NCBI GenBank assembly: GCA_035591015.1
Contig: JAXIUW010093339.1
Location: 1-13,930 of the forward strand
From: Cephalothrix simula
Lineage: Eukaryota > Nemertea > Palaeonemertea > Archinemertea > Cephalotrichidae
DNA length: 13,930 nucleotides
Direction of reading: 5' to 3'
Part shown: positions 1-13,642 of the stretch, one piece after another
How the letters are laid out: each line of letters starts with the position of its first letter
Numbering within the stretch: position 1 is the stretch's first letter
Made by a program: the position numbers and the translations under genes
The notes under the pieces: model-generated
The model's database searches: none
The model's input: the letters and a program-made list of their open reading frames with translations, nothing else
Told to the model about the DNA's origin: nothing

Positions 1-69
1 GATTTAAAAATAAATCGTTTTTTTCATTAATTTAAATACATCGTCAATTTTCAATAAACATAAATCACA

Positions 70-164
70 AAGTGTTGCTACTTACCAAATCATTTTGACC
101 ATTTTTCAAAAAATCTTGACTTTTAAATCTTAAAAAGTAGGCAATAAAATCGGGAGCAACACTT
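70..164. repeat. Small inverted repeat in the upstream spacer
   Basis: AAGTGTTGCT at 70-79 is complemented exactly by AGCAACACTT at 155-164, a 10-bp stem with a 75-nt spacer. Apart from this I see nothing convincing in 1-365; a TTTATT at about 202-207 could be a minus-strand AATAAA. Confidence 0.4.
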
Positions 165-365
165 CAAACGAACATGTATTCGAAACTAGAGTTCGTCGAC
201 GATTTTATTTTGAAATCCGTTTTGAAAACCGTTTTCGCGCATCTCCACAGCACTTTTTCAAAGTTGAGTGTCATTTTTGACCTAAAAAAAAACGATCACA
301 AAATCGCGCTAAAATAGCGTGAGAAAAATTATGACGTTATTACTATGCCTATATTAGGAGGGTTA

Positions 366-527
366 TCATAGTGCCTCTGGGCGTAAATACAGTAATACAC
401 TACCGGGTAATGAATACTTTTGATATAATAAGCTGGCAAAGGTGGAAGTATTTTTTTTTACATCATCAACCGCTAACTTTTCATTGATTAATACAGGAAC
501 AGAGCCTGACAAAAATGATGATGACAT
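366..527 (-). CDS. Candidate small ORF, unknown (weak)
   Basis: From the ATG at 527 to TGA this gives 53 residues, starting MSSSFLSGSVPVLINEK and ending LYLRPEAL. The frame stays open upstream to about 575, with a hydrophobic segment, but without an ATG there. The complement just upstream carries AP-1-like TGACTCA and CRE-like TGACGTGA words (about 574-588). It would be divergent to AK6. I recognise no family. It could be a first exon, a small protein or chance. Confidence 0.18.
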   Translation of the reverse strand: MSSSFLSGSVPVLINEKLAVDDVKKNTSTFASLLYQKYSLPGSVLLYLRPEAL

Positions 528-593
528 TGTCAATAATGAACAAAACAAAAAATAAAAATTAGCTAATTTTCTCACGTCAGTGAGTCATGGAGT

Positions 594-848
594 ATGCCAA
601 ATAAAATAAAACTTACAAGACAAATTATTACATTATTTCATATCAAGTTTTTACCTATGATAAATGAGGTTAAATTGAAAATTCATCAGGAATTTGAACA
701 TTTTTGTAAAACTAAAAACGAACCCGAGTATCAAACTACTAAATTAATTTTTTCTCACCGGAAACGACAACATGGTGTTTTTATTACTACATTACTACTC
801 GTAAAATCTGAGGAAAATATTATAAATAATCATAAATATATATTATAA
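594..848 (+). CDS. Candidate ORF, unknown (weak)
   Basis: 84 codons from ATG, Lys/Ile/His-rich, with no recognised domain, signal peptide or motif. It lies between the weak minus ORF and the AK6 start. In AT-rich DNA an ORF of this length is expected by chance, and there is no supporting splice or homology signal. Listed only so that the stretch 576-997, otherwise without features, is described. Confidence 0.1.
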   Translation: MPNKIKLTRQIITLFHIKFLPMINEVKLKIHQEFEHFCKTKNEPEYQTTKLIFSHRKRQHGVFITTLLLVKSEENIINNHKYIL

Positions 849-997
849 ATGCTTTTTAATTGCATATTTGAATATAAATTTCGTAGATGAGTTCGACATT
901 ATCATTTTTTCAGAACACTTTATCTGTTTATCAGTTTATAAATCGAGAGCCATACAATTTCAATAAAAACGACTGATGGGATTTCATTTCGATAAAA

Positions 998-1019
998 TGA
1001 CGTCATCGTAATATCCAAA

Positions 1020-1025
<6 letters not shown>
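998..1025 (+). promoter_or_regulatory. AK6 promoter core: palindromic CRE next to a TISU/YY1-like start
   Basis: TGACGTCA, a full CREB/ATF palindrome, sits at 998-1005, 14 nt before the AK6 ATG. The start itself reads CCAAAATGGCTTC, close to the YY1/TISU pattern (SAASATGGCGGC) that marks short-5'UTR housekeeping genes in animals. No TATA box is evident. The transcription start has not been located, so the assignment is by motif and position. Confidence 0.5.
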
Positions 1026-5571
<4,546 letters not shown>

Positions 5572-5830
5572 TAGAAAAATGTATTTATAAATTATTCTTA
5601 TTCAAATTCTTATTCCTGGTTATGGTTGTTTTTTTGAAAAATTTAAAGACTTAAAAAAATTGTTACATGTTCCGGTATAAGATCATTTATATTATATACA
5701 GTGTGATCAAAAAATGTATTCCTTTTAGACCGGAAACTTTACTGCACTTTCGAACGCCAGTAACCTTTATCCTGCAGTTATCAGAAATTCAAATGTCATA
5801 AATTATGATTCACTGAATTCACTGATATGG

Positions 5831-5836
5831 AATAAA
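5831..5836 (+). terminator. Candidate AK6 poly(A) signal
   Basis: AATAAA, 260 nt past the AK6 stop and followed by a T-rich run. A second AATAAA lies at 6233-6238. Either could end the transcript; chance occurrence is likely in AT-rich sequence. Confidence 0.35.
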
Positions 5837-5899
5837 TTTTTTTGATAAACCCTGTATTTTTGACAGATAATGTTTGAGAGAATATTTTGAATTAATATT

Positions 5900-7372
5900 C
5901 CTGCATAAAGCCAACTGAAGTTTTTTCTAAACGATATTGGTTGAAAATACATGTATTACATGTATTGTTTTGTTTTTGTTGACTGCTATTGATTGTTATG
6001 TATGAACAATTAGTTATTTACTAAAGATTCGAGAAATTTCGGAGAATGTTCTGTCGTTTTTTTGTTTGCTTATCCATTGCTATAATGGTATTGTGGCAGT
6101 TTTTATGTTTTTTTTAATTAGTGGTGCTGTTTATGCTTAAAGAAAGACTTACAATTGTTTAAGGAAACAGTATTTTAGAGTCCTCTCAAGTAGGCGGCAA
6201 ATATTTTTAGTTTAACTTCTGTTTTTTGTTACAATAAATTTATTGCACAAGCTTTGCAATTCAATTTTATTTAAATATGTAATGCACGATACAAAACTTA
6301 TATTTATGTGCAAAAAATGTATTAATGTATAGGATTAGAATATATACAAATTGACTGAATAGAACCAATTCTCGTTTGAAATTACAATAATTATGTTTGA
6401 AGTTTTTATCATTATTTTTATATACATTATTTTGGTTTGGATGTAAAACAAATGTTAAGATTAAAGGTTCTTAAGCACGAAACATAATGATTGATACATT
6501 TATTTCAATTTCATGAAGTGAAAAAAAGAAAACCTTAAACTTAAAAAAGTATTAACCTTTTGTAAATACAATCAATTTGTTATTTTTAAAAGCATTTTAT
6601 AAAAGTGCGCGCGTTTTAGAACATTTTGACGGGGTCAACCCGGTGCGTCTTAGTACAGTACATGTACTCATCGCTTAATCGCACACCCTCGGGATTTTTT
6701 AAAATCGTGCGATTAACTGATGTGTCTTATAAACCGAGTCGAAAAGTCCCAAAATATGAAACTCGGAATTTTTGATCATGATGCACGAAGATATCAATAT
6801 ATGATTAGTTAATCATCAATATACATGTAACTGTACCGGTGTTATCTTGAATTAAATCGTTTGTTGTTTTTGCTTACTTAGTCTGAAGCATGACACCATG
6901 GATCATAGTAGACAATTTTCCACGACCCCATATCGAAAAGGATGTCATGTTCAAGACTAGTTTTTACATTTAAATCTTTGAAAATGCCAAAGTGGTGACT
7001 AAAATGTGCTACGATTTCAAATGTATTAATTAATACAATCACTTATATTATATGATTTCAATAGATTTAATAAAATGTCAATAAATTTGTAATTTTTAAA
7101 TTTTTTTATATTCAATCAAGGAGGTCAGTTTGTTCAAGACCTTTCGACTTCTGGACCTTTCATTTGAACTACAAAAAATAAGTTATTATGTAGTCTACAT
7201 CTGGGCCATAATAACATGAAAATACGCATGGCAAGTACTGTATTCGCAAGAAGGGATACGCGACTTGCGAAATCCATAAAGCTTGGAAATGCCTCCAACG
7301 TGATTTAAACAAATATAATAATCGATCAGATCATTGCTACTAGTACCGTAAGCCTGAGTTCAGTTCCAAAAC
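5900..7372. other. Convergent intergenic stretch, mostly featureless
   Basis: AT-rich and without credible ORFs. The one structure I see is a 10-bp perfect hairpin, TTAATCGCAC (6675-6684) and GTGCGATTAA (6707-6716), with a 22-nt loop, in a locally CG-containing patch (6600-6760). Confidence 0.5.
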
Positions 7373-7953
7373 TAAACCCCGAACAGAAACTATTCTTGGA
7401 ACTTTGTTCTTCAAAAGTCAAGGTGTGAATCAAAACTTTTCAAAGTCAGCTGCATGTATTTATTATTTCATAATATGCTGGTTTATTTCAATAAACGTTA
7501 CCTCACCTCAGCTCCGCCCGCTTCACTAACGTTGATCGCGCACACCGGAGAAAGTTGGGGTGATCAAAGGTTTTTTAAAACAAGACTAATAATATGCTGG
7601 TTTCTTTGAAAAATTATCTTTCAACTTTATTTCATCAGGATGACAGAATGACTTTGAAAACATACTAGGTAATGTAGAATTGTGAAGGACATTCATTTCC
7701 ATAAATTGGGATCAATAATCATGCAATACGAGTCACAGTTGATGGACATGAATGTCCTTTCAGTTCTAAATAACCTATGTTTTCAAAGTCATCCTGATGA
7801 AACGAAGTTCTGAAGAAAATTTTCAAAGAAGCCATAAATTATCAACAGGACCTAGGTAAATAATAAATACATGCAGCTGGCTTTGAAAAGTTTTGATCCA
7901 AACCTTGGCTTTTGAAGGACTAAGTTCCAAGAATAGTTTCTGTTCGGGGTTTA
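7373..7953. mobile_element. 581-bp fold-back element with long arms
   Basis: Left tip TAAACCCCGAACAGAAAC (7373-) and right tip GTTTCTGTTCGGGGTTTA (-7953) are inverted copies. Complementarity continues through TATTCTTGGAACTT, AAAAGTTTTGAT, CAGCTGCATGTATTTATTAT, TTTCATCAGGATGAC and GGACATTCAT to a loop near 7700-7750, so nearly the whole element folds on itself. The left arm carries an extra 119 bp (see next entry). Both tips end in TA, possibly a Tc1/mariner-type TA duplication. No ORF. Confidence 0.75.
7470..7603. repeat. Insertion inside the fold-back left arm with 15-bp direct repeats
   Basis: ATAATATGCTGGTTT occurs at 7470-7484 and 7589-7603, and the 104 bp between them has no counterpart in the opposite arm. 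It includes a GC-richer patch (about 7500-7560, CTCAGCTCCGCCCGCTTCAC). A 15-bp target duplication would fit a short retroposed insert (SINE-like); a local tandem duplication is the alternative. No RNA polymerase III boxes were recognised. Confidence 0.55.
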
Positions 7954-8009
7954 ATGCTATATAAAATGTAATAATAATCAATTAATTGGCAATTTTAATT
8001 TTACGCGAT

Positions 8010-8015
8010 TTTATT
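8010..8015 (-). terminator. Candidate poly(A) signal for the KNOP1-like gene
   Basis: AATAAA on the minus strand, about 500 nt past the stop. ATTAAA variants lie closer (about 8400-8420). This is a weak, motif-only call. Confidence 0.22.
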
Positions 8016-8109
8016 AAGTTATCATGCTTAATACAAAAAGGTTGTACAAAATTTTTCTAACCAATCGATTCAGCGAATCTAAAACAATACGTGGCGTGGC
8101 AGGACTGAG

Positions 8110-8305
8110 TGACCGGCGCTTTCATACACAACATTACCTGATTACAGTATAATCTTAGCAAGGGCACTTATCCCTCCCAGTCACCTATCACGGGCGTCTT
8201 TCGTTAAGACATACAAATTGATTAGAGCGGTAAATATACCTAGTTAGTCCACAAGGGCTATAGCTGATTGACCGCTCTATAGTTTTTGTATAGGCTAGAC
8301 GAAAG
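8110..8305. repeat. Hairpin repeat family, copy 1
   Basis: AGTGACCGG near 8109-8117 and CCAGTCACCTATCACGGGCG near 8177-8196 match the family copy at 13030-13125. The 3' half, 8198-8305, is itself fold-back: CTTTCGTTAAGACATACAAA and TAGAGCGGT pair with ACCGCTCTA, then TTTGTATAGGCTAGACGAAAG. Non-coding; lies just downstream of the KNOP1-like gene. Confidence 0.6.
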
Positions 8306-8349
8306 AAGTCATTGTTAGATTTAGTGTTCTTGCAAAGAATTCTATGTCA

Positions 8350-8391
8350 TTAAGCCCTTTCACACCGGCAGTCGAACCGGTAGTTACCGGT
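8350..8391. repeat. TTAA-flanked CCCTTTC palindrome, possible transposon end
   Basis: TTAA (8350-8353) is followed by GCCCTTTCACACCGGC and a perfect palindrome, ACCGGTA-GT-TACCGGT (8376-8391). The layout resembles the piggyBac-like end at 13560 but has an extra G after TTAA. No partner end was found. Confidence 0.3.
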
Positions 8392-8515
8392 AGATTATAT
8401 TTAATTTAATCTTAAATTTAATTACAAATCAATTATATTTCATTAAATTTTTTAAAAAATCTTTCTTAGTGTTAAAATTCATTCCAGATATATGCAAAAA
8501 TGTTAAAAACAAAAT

Positions 8516-8836
8516 TTAATCGAACTTTTTTGATTTCGAAACACTTGTATTGATATAAAATTTTTTATTCGCTGCTGGGTCCTCTTGAAACCCTAGTCCG
8601 AACCCTTGTTTAATGTTGTCTCTTTGAGTTAATGCATTTGTAAATTGGTTTTCCAGTTTTGCATTAAGTTCTTTCGCAGCATTAACGCCCATGGCGCGTT
8701 GCGAGGCGAAGGGTGATTTGGGATTGACAAATGACTTTTTGTCATCAGAACCCTTTTTAAACCCTCCTAAAAGTCGTAGAAATTTATTTTGCCTTTCATC
8801 ACTTTCAAACATTCCTTTAGCTCCCCATTGACCAAA
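8516..8836 (-). other. SMAP-type C-terminal domain region
   Basis: Encodes residues 289-394 of the KNOP1-like protein. This is the only part of the protein with normal, non-low-complexity composition and the part that fixes the family. Key residues are FGQW (289-292), FLRLLGG (307-313), the Ala-rich helix AAKELNAKLENQF and GLGF (368-371). Confidence 0.8.
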
Positions 8837-10792
8837 AGCATCTGGTTTATTGTCCACTTCATTATCAATATTATCTAACTTCTTCGGGCTCACAGAACTT
8901 TTATGCTCATCTGATTTAATTTCTACTAGAGAAGCAGTTTCTTCGAGAATTTTTTGCTTACCTTTTTTATGTTTTTTCTTTTTCTCTTTTGAATGTCCTT
9001 TATCCTCAATTTCGTCAATTTCACTGTCTTTACTCTTCTTTTTCACTTTATCTTTCTTCTTTTTGTAATTTTCACCATTAAATTTCCCTTCATTTTCACT
9101 TCCTTCGTTTTCTATAACTATATTAATCTTTTTGTTTTTCTTTTCAGTCTTTTCATTGGTTTTCACTTCATTATCATCTCTTTCTTTTTCTTTCTTCTTC
9201 TTCTTCTTTTTCGTTTTATGTAGCTCTTTAGTCTCTTTATCACTTTTTTTCGATTCATTATCACTTCTTCCTTTTTCTTTATTCCTTTTCTTCTTTTTCG
9301 GTTTATGTGTCTTTTCTGTCTCTTCTACTTCTTCTTCAATACTTTTCACTTCAACTTCTCTTCTTTCTTTGTCTTTACCTTTTTTCTTCTTTTTCGGTTT
9401 ATGTTGCTTTTCCGTCTCTTCTAATTCTTTCTCGTTAGTCTTGACTTCCGTTTCATTCCTTTCTGTTTCTAATTTCTTTTTCTTCTTTTTTAATTGCTTT
9501 TCAGCCACTTCTGAGGCTTCCTCATTCTTTTTAGACTTGTCTTTCTTTTTCTTCTCTCCTAAGTCATCTCGAATGTTTTCTGTTTTATTTTTCTTTGCTC
9601 CTAAATCGGGATCTTCCTCAATATTCTGCAAACAAAAGAAAATCATAATGCATAAGTATAAAATGAAGAACATTAAGCTTAAATGTCTTAAATATTTACA
9701 TAACAAGATCTAAATCGAGATTTGGTTATGATATTTATCTCGCAAAATAACATCCGTTACGATATCGCAGCGATATCCCCGCGATACTATTATTACGGTA
9801 CCAAACCAATAGGCTACACATAATGGAACCAGTTCACATCGATGGCGCTACGATTATTTTATTATGATGTCATTTATTCTAAAATATTTCGATATTAGAT
9901 CGTTATCGATGCAAGATATGGAGATCCCGTGATATCGTCACTCCTTAAACCAAACCAATAGAATCAAAGATAAGAATCAGGCGTCGATGTCGCCGCTATC
10001 ATATGATTAGGACCTGTCACAAGATGATAAGAAACACGCCTCACCATGAAGTTTAAAAAAATAAAGTTCCCCGATAACCTTTTAAAATTTGTAGCCACAT
10101 TCTATGGGTATCTAACTTTTTATCGCCGAAATTGAAATACCTTCCTTTCGGGATTGCAGCAGCATCCGAAGTTGAATTCTATTACAAAATGATAAAAAAA
10201 GATAGATGTCATCGTAGCGCGAGAGTTGCAGCCTGATATTTCAATAGCTAATAGGCAACGATAGCCAAAAGATCGAGTTGTAACTAATGCACTTCGTATG
10301 TTTTTTTCACCTTTTTTCTTGATATAGGCCTTTTGTTATGACTTATGACTTTCACGTTATAAGTTGTGTTAAAGGTATAAAGAGCCAATGCATGAAGTAT
10401 TAAACATTGCATAATAACACTGAAATACATTCTTTCAAACTCAAAACAAATCGAAATTATTAATCTATCATAATATGAATAATTAGTCTTGTGCAACTAA
10501 CCCGTCATGTAAACATAAAAAGAACGTCCGAATAATGGTCAAGTTAGGGGAGGCGCATTTCCTATTATCTTGTGGTAGGTCCGATTCGCCGCAAAATCGC
10601 TGCGAAATCGCGCCTATCGCCAAGATCGCAACATCGCCTGGGGCGTTCCGTGTATTTGCGATTTTCTGTGACATTCTGTGTTAATTACCTATAACTAACA
10701 AAATATCATTACTATACCTTGTCACTTTTCTTTTTCTTCTTTTTTGGGGGTTCAAAGTCTTGTTCCTTTTCCTTATCCTTTTTGCGTTTCAT
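8516..10792 (-). CDS. KNOP1: Lysine-rich nucleolar protein with C-terminal SMAP domain (KNOP1-like)
   Basis: Exons on the minus strand are 10792-10718 (25 codons from ATG, phase-0 donor AAG|GTATAG) and 9625-8516 (369 codons plus TAA), joined across a 1092-nt intron with acceptor TTTTGTTTGCAG. The predicted product is 394 residues. Residues 1-285 are Lys/Glu-rich with many KKKKK runs, probably disordered and carrying nuclear/nucleolar localisation signals. Residues 77-187 hold three to four degenerate repeats of about 30 residues built around ETEKxHKPKKKKK. Residues 289-394 match the SMAP/KNOP1 C-terminal domain: FGQW, then NKFLRLLGGFKKG, GFGLGF and KKFYIN near the end. Human KNOP1 (458 residues) has the same plan; SMAP itself is shorter and acidic. 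By family this is a nucleolar protein; its molecular role is poorly known. The protein may begin further upstream. Confidence 0.85.
9765..10005. repeat. Degenerate tandem duplication of about 149 bp, ATCG-rich
   Basis: ACCAAACCAATAG occurs at 9800-9812 and 9949-9961. Flanks align on both sides: GATATCCCCGCGATACT against GAGATCCCGTGATATCGT upstream, and CATCGATGGCGCT against GTCGATGTCGCCGCT downstream. Repeated GATATC/CGAT words also run through 9750-9780, and similar CG-rich words recur at 10570-10640. It lies in the KNOP1-like intron. Confidence 0.5.
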
Positions 10793-10807
10793 TACTGTGC
10801 GGATTTC
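10718..10807 (-). CDS. KNOP1: KNOP1-like 5' coding exon
   Basis: The reverse complement shows a strong acceptor, a pyrimidine run ending TTTTTCCAG just upstream of 10807, then 15 nt and ATG at 10792. The product starts MKRKKDKEKEQDFEPP, then KKKKKK and SDK. The acceptor implies at least one further upstream exon. The reading frame is open back to the acceptor (IRTV before Met), so translation could begin in that unseen exon; equally, it may be only 5'UTR. Confidence 0.75.
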
Positions 10808-11880
10808 TGGAAAAATAAAAAACAGAAATAGATTTTTTTTAAAATTATGTTTTTAAATGGAGCAGAAAAAAGACTTTCAAAACGAGAGCATGTATATTAT
10901 GACTTTACTGAAAAATATTAGGGCCTACTGTTATAGAACGAGCACTATCACTGTGAGATATTCCTACCAAACAGTGCCTCATATGACAGAAAGACTTATG
11001 TACGGTACCATGGCCATATTGTAGGGCATACTGGGGAATTAGATTTACACGATAAACAATGTAGAATTCCATCATGCTTGTCGTCAAAACTATGCAGCTA
11101 GTACAGTCTTTATCATCGGTATTTAAAATTTTCACGCCAAAAAAAAAAAACTTGTCAGTCCAACTGCTTTAAAAACTGTTCTAGAATTCATATCATAGTC
11201 TTTTTCGTGACAGTACCGGCGTGGCAGAGATCATTGTCCGTAGGGATTTTTCTATAACATATCATACGCTGAGGAAGGACAATCATCCCTAGAGGGTACA
11301 TTCATCCCTGGGCTTCATTCGCTGTCAATTTGCAATGTAGGCTTGTACAGCCCGAACACGCATCCCTGCCGGACAGGCATCCGTTTCAAACCGGTGCCAA
11401 AGATTTTTTGCCTGTTTAGATTCAACCTTTTAGACAGAAAATTAAGGCAAAAAATGATCCGATTCACTTCAAATGTCAATGAAGATCTGGGACCTGGATT
11501 CTACTTTGAATCAACAACAATACATTTCATTTGCGAATAAAATTCCCAGAGAGTGGAATCTGACTAAGTTTCTCAAGGATCTGATATCAGAGAAAACACT
11601 TAAGAAAATAATGGGCCATTAGGGGATATCCGATGTTTACCCATCCCGATGTATCCCAAGAGGGATAACGGTTAGGGACTGTGTGCTCTGAATTAGCTTA
11701 AATCGTGCCAATGCTGACAGGCTTCTAGGGCAAATTGGAAGCTTTTCAGTAACAAATTTTAGGCCTATGTCTTTTATTTTGTGTTTGATGGTATGACTAT
11801 GCATGATTCAATGAATATAAAGAGCATTAATACATGTAAAGATTGAAATTTGATCTATTGATGTATAAAGGAGCTATATT
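10808..11880. other. Upstream flank of the KNOP1-like exon, no clear gene
   Basis: No credible ORF, tRNA or splice-supported exon found. 11384-11412 (TTTCAAACCGGTGCCAAAG, then a T run) resembles the minisatellite unit of AK6 intron 3. Several CATCCCT words cluster at 11280-11370. Confidence 0.45.
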
Positions 11881-13029
11881 GGCGTGAATTCAAGTTTCGC
11901 GGGACCGAATGACGTAAGCATGAATAACTATACTTTCAAATACTAGTTCCTCAATAAATTCCCGGGATAAATTCGTTAAATATGACCCTCTAAGATTACT
12001 CTAGTGAACGAGAGGATTTCTCTCCGCCTACCGTCGAAAAATACACAAAATATACAGGCATACAGTTCGAAATACACAATGAAGGGGTATGAGAACAGGT
12101 TTTTTTTAACAAACTACTCTAAGGGTGGCCAGCAAAAATTTGAAGCAAAACTCATGGCGAATTAAGGTTTTATAGCCTGATCTTGAATTGGCTTTCTTAG
12201 ATGAGCATTATCTGACCCTCACAGCTATTCTAGTTTGTGCAGTATGTATTTAAAATCACTATGGAGTAAATTTCACCCAATGTACAGCAGTAAATCGCCC
12301 CAAAGAACTAAGTCTGTTTGATTGGCTAATGAACTGTCCTGATTTTTATAGCCATAAGGATGAATATTCAGAATAAGAATGAAAAACTTGCATGTGACAT
12401 CATTATGACGTCACCAGCTAAAAAGTGTGTGCATTTTTTAAACAAATTTAGTCAGAGTTTTTACTTAATAAACTATAGTATCATTTTAGAGAATTATTAG
12501 AAGATGACATAAAGCGATTCTAAAACAGTTTTCACTTACATTCTATCTTGATCTAAACCAATTTAATAGCCAAAAATGAGTCAATTTGTGCCCTATTTTA
12601 CATTTTTACATCTTGGAAATTATGACATCATTAAGACACTGAATAATCTATGACATCATAACTTTTCCATATAACGAATTTGATCACCAATTACCCTTAT
12701 GCTAGATTTTTCTAATTTTTTAAAGTCTTATTAATGGATTAAACGTATTTTGGCGTGTCCCATTTGGGCCCAACACTGGGGGGGGGGGCTGTCCACATAA
12801 AGTTTTCTAGTGCAAAGCCTATGTTGCACTATTTCTCTTTTTTCTTCAAAAAGTCTTTCCTGAAGCTGGGTTGTTACCGGGCATATTTTATGAACTAGGT
12901 ACCACATATATGTCATTCCGATATCACAATCTAAACAAGGGAAACAAATTTATTGAAACCAGAATTGATTAGCCAATTTATTGATGATATTCAATAGAAA
13001 TAATCATGGAGAAAATTTGGGTGTTATGG
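11881..13029. other. Non-coding stretch with CRE-like words and a G tract
   Basis: CRE-like sites include TGACGTAA near 11910, TGACGTCA near 12407 and TGACATCA near 12622 and 12651. TTTCGCGGGA with an inverted CCAAT lies near 11880-11905 and could belong to a minus-strand promoter, but that is speculation. An 11-G run is at 12778-12788, preceded by the palindrome TTGGGCCCAA (12765-12774). No exon recognised. Confidence 0.35.
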
Positions 13030-13140
13030 TGTTCAGTGCTAGGTGACCGGCTTTAGCAGGGTCACTAATCTATACCCCGGTCACCTAGCAGTGGCTTCTT
13101 TCATGTTGCTTATACAAAATGTATAAAGTGCTCGCTAAGC
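13030..13140. repeat. Hairpin repeat family, copy 2
   Basis: TGCTAGGTGACCGG (about 13037-13050) and CCGGTCACCTAGCA (about 13077-13090) form a perfect 14-bp stem with a 26-nt loop. The following GGCTTCTTTCATGTTGCTTA and TACAAAATG align with 8190-8220 of copy 1. Confidence 0.6.
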
Positions 13141-13155
13141 CCTGGCAGGCCCTTC

Positions 13156-13336
13156 TAGTGCATGCGTAGTGTGCTATACCAGAACTCGGAGATGAGAACT
13201 GCTTTCTCGTTAAAATATCGATTAGATTTTGCTGTCCCTATAACATAAAATGAACTCAGAGACATACTGGTAAGCTGATTGATACCCCTGGTATTTTAAC
13301 AAGAAAGCAGTTATGTTATAAGCATGCATGTACTAA
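13156..13336. mobile_element. Small MITE-like inverted repeat
   Basis: AACTGCTTTCTCGTTAAAATA (13197-13217) is inverted at 13292-13312 with one mismatch. Further out, CTAGTGCATGCG and GCATGCATGTACTA continue the symmetry after a gap of about 17 nt on the left side. No coding capacity. Confidence 0.45.
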
Positions 13337-13559
13337 AATAACCCGGAAACTATGTCCGATTCGTTTTCTTGGAAAATTAACGAAAAATAATCTTGTTTAA
13401 AAATATAAAGATATAAAGAAACCTAAGGTACTACAGTAATAATTATTACATAGTTTAAATCTATGTACGACTGCCTCGACATTTCATAAATGCAGATAAT
13501 AGCCTTGTTCATTATAGAATACCAGTATACTGTGAGCGTTGGCCTGATGGCCGCAGAAT

Positions 13560-13642
13560 TTAACCCTTTCGCGGCGCAATAGGTAGCTCCTACCTAATAA
13601 AAAACCCTCGCTTTTGGCACATTAGGTAGCTCCTACCTAATA
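13560..13642. mobile_element. piggyBac-like terminus, element runs off the window
   Basis: TTAA (13560-13563) is followed by CCCTTTCGCGGCGC, the usual target site plus CCCTTT start of piggyBac-type ends. Two identical hairpins, TAGGTAG-CTC-CTACCTA, follow at 13580-13596 and 13623-13639, 43 bp apart, like subterminal repeats. No matching opposite end (GAAAGGGTTAA) lies in the window, and 13643-13930 has no ORF, so the element may be a MITE extending beyond the end. Confidence 0.45.

Noticed and set aside
9626-9706. N-terminal extension of the KNOP1-like ORF (MLCKYLRHLSLMFFILYL)
   Set aside because: It would look like a signal peptide, but it lies upstream of a good acceptor (TTTTGTTTGCAG) and is intron; the spliced 5' exon continues the Lys-rich composition in phase.
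8850-9713. Plus-strand Phe/Ser-rich ORFs resembling membrane proteins
   Set aside because: They are the antisense of the Lys/Glu-rich KNOP1-like exon; poly-Lys codons read backwards give Phe/Leu/Ser runs.
10284-11135. Short minus-strand ORFs at 10284-10496, 10483-10674 and 10905-11135
   Set aside because: Short, no recognised domains, no splice support; expected by chance in this composition.
11343-11540. Plus-strand 65-codon ORF
   Set aside because: No recognised domain; it contains the dispersed minisatellite-like unit and lacks splice support.
12731-12916. Minus-strand 61-codon ORF
   Set aside because: It spans the G11 tract and has no recognisable content.
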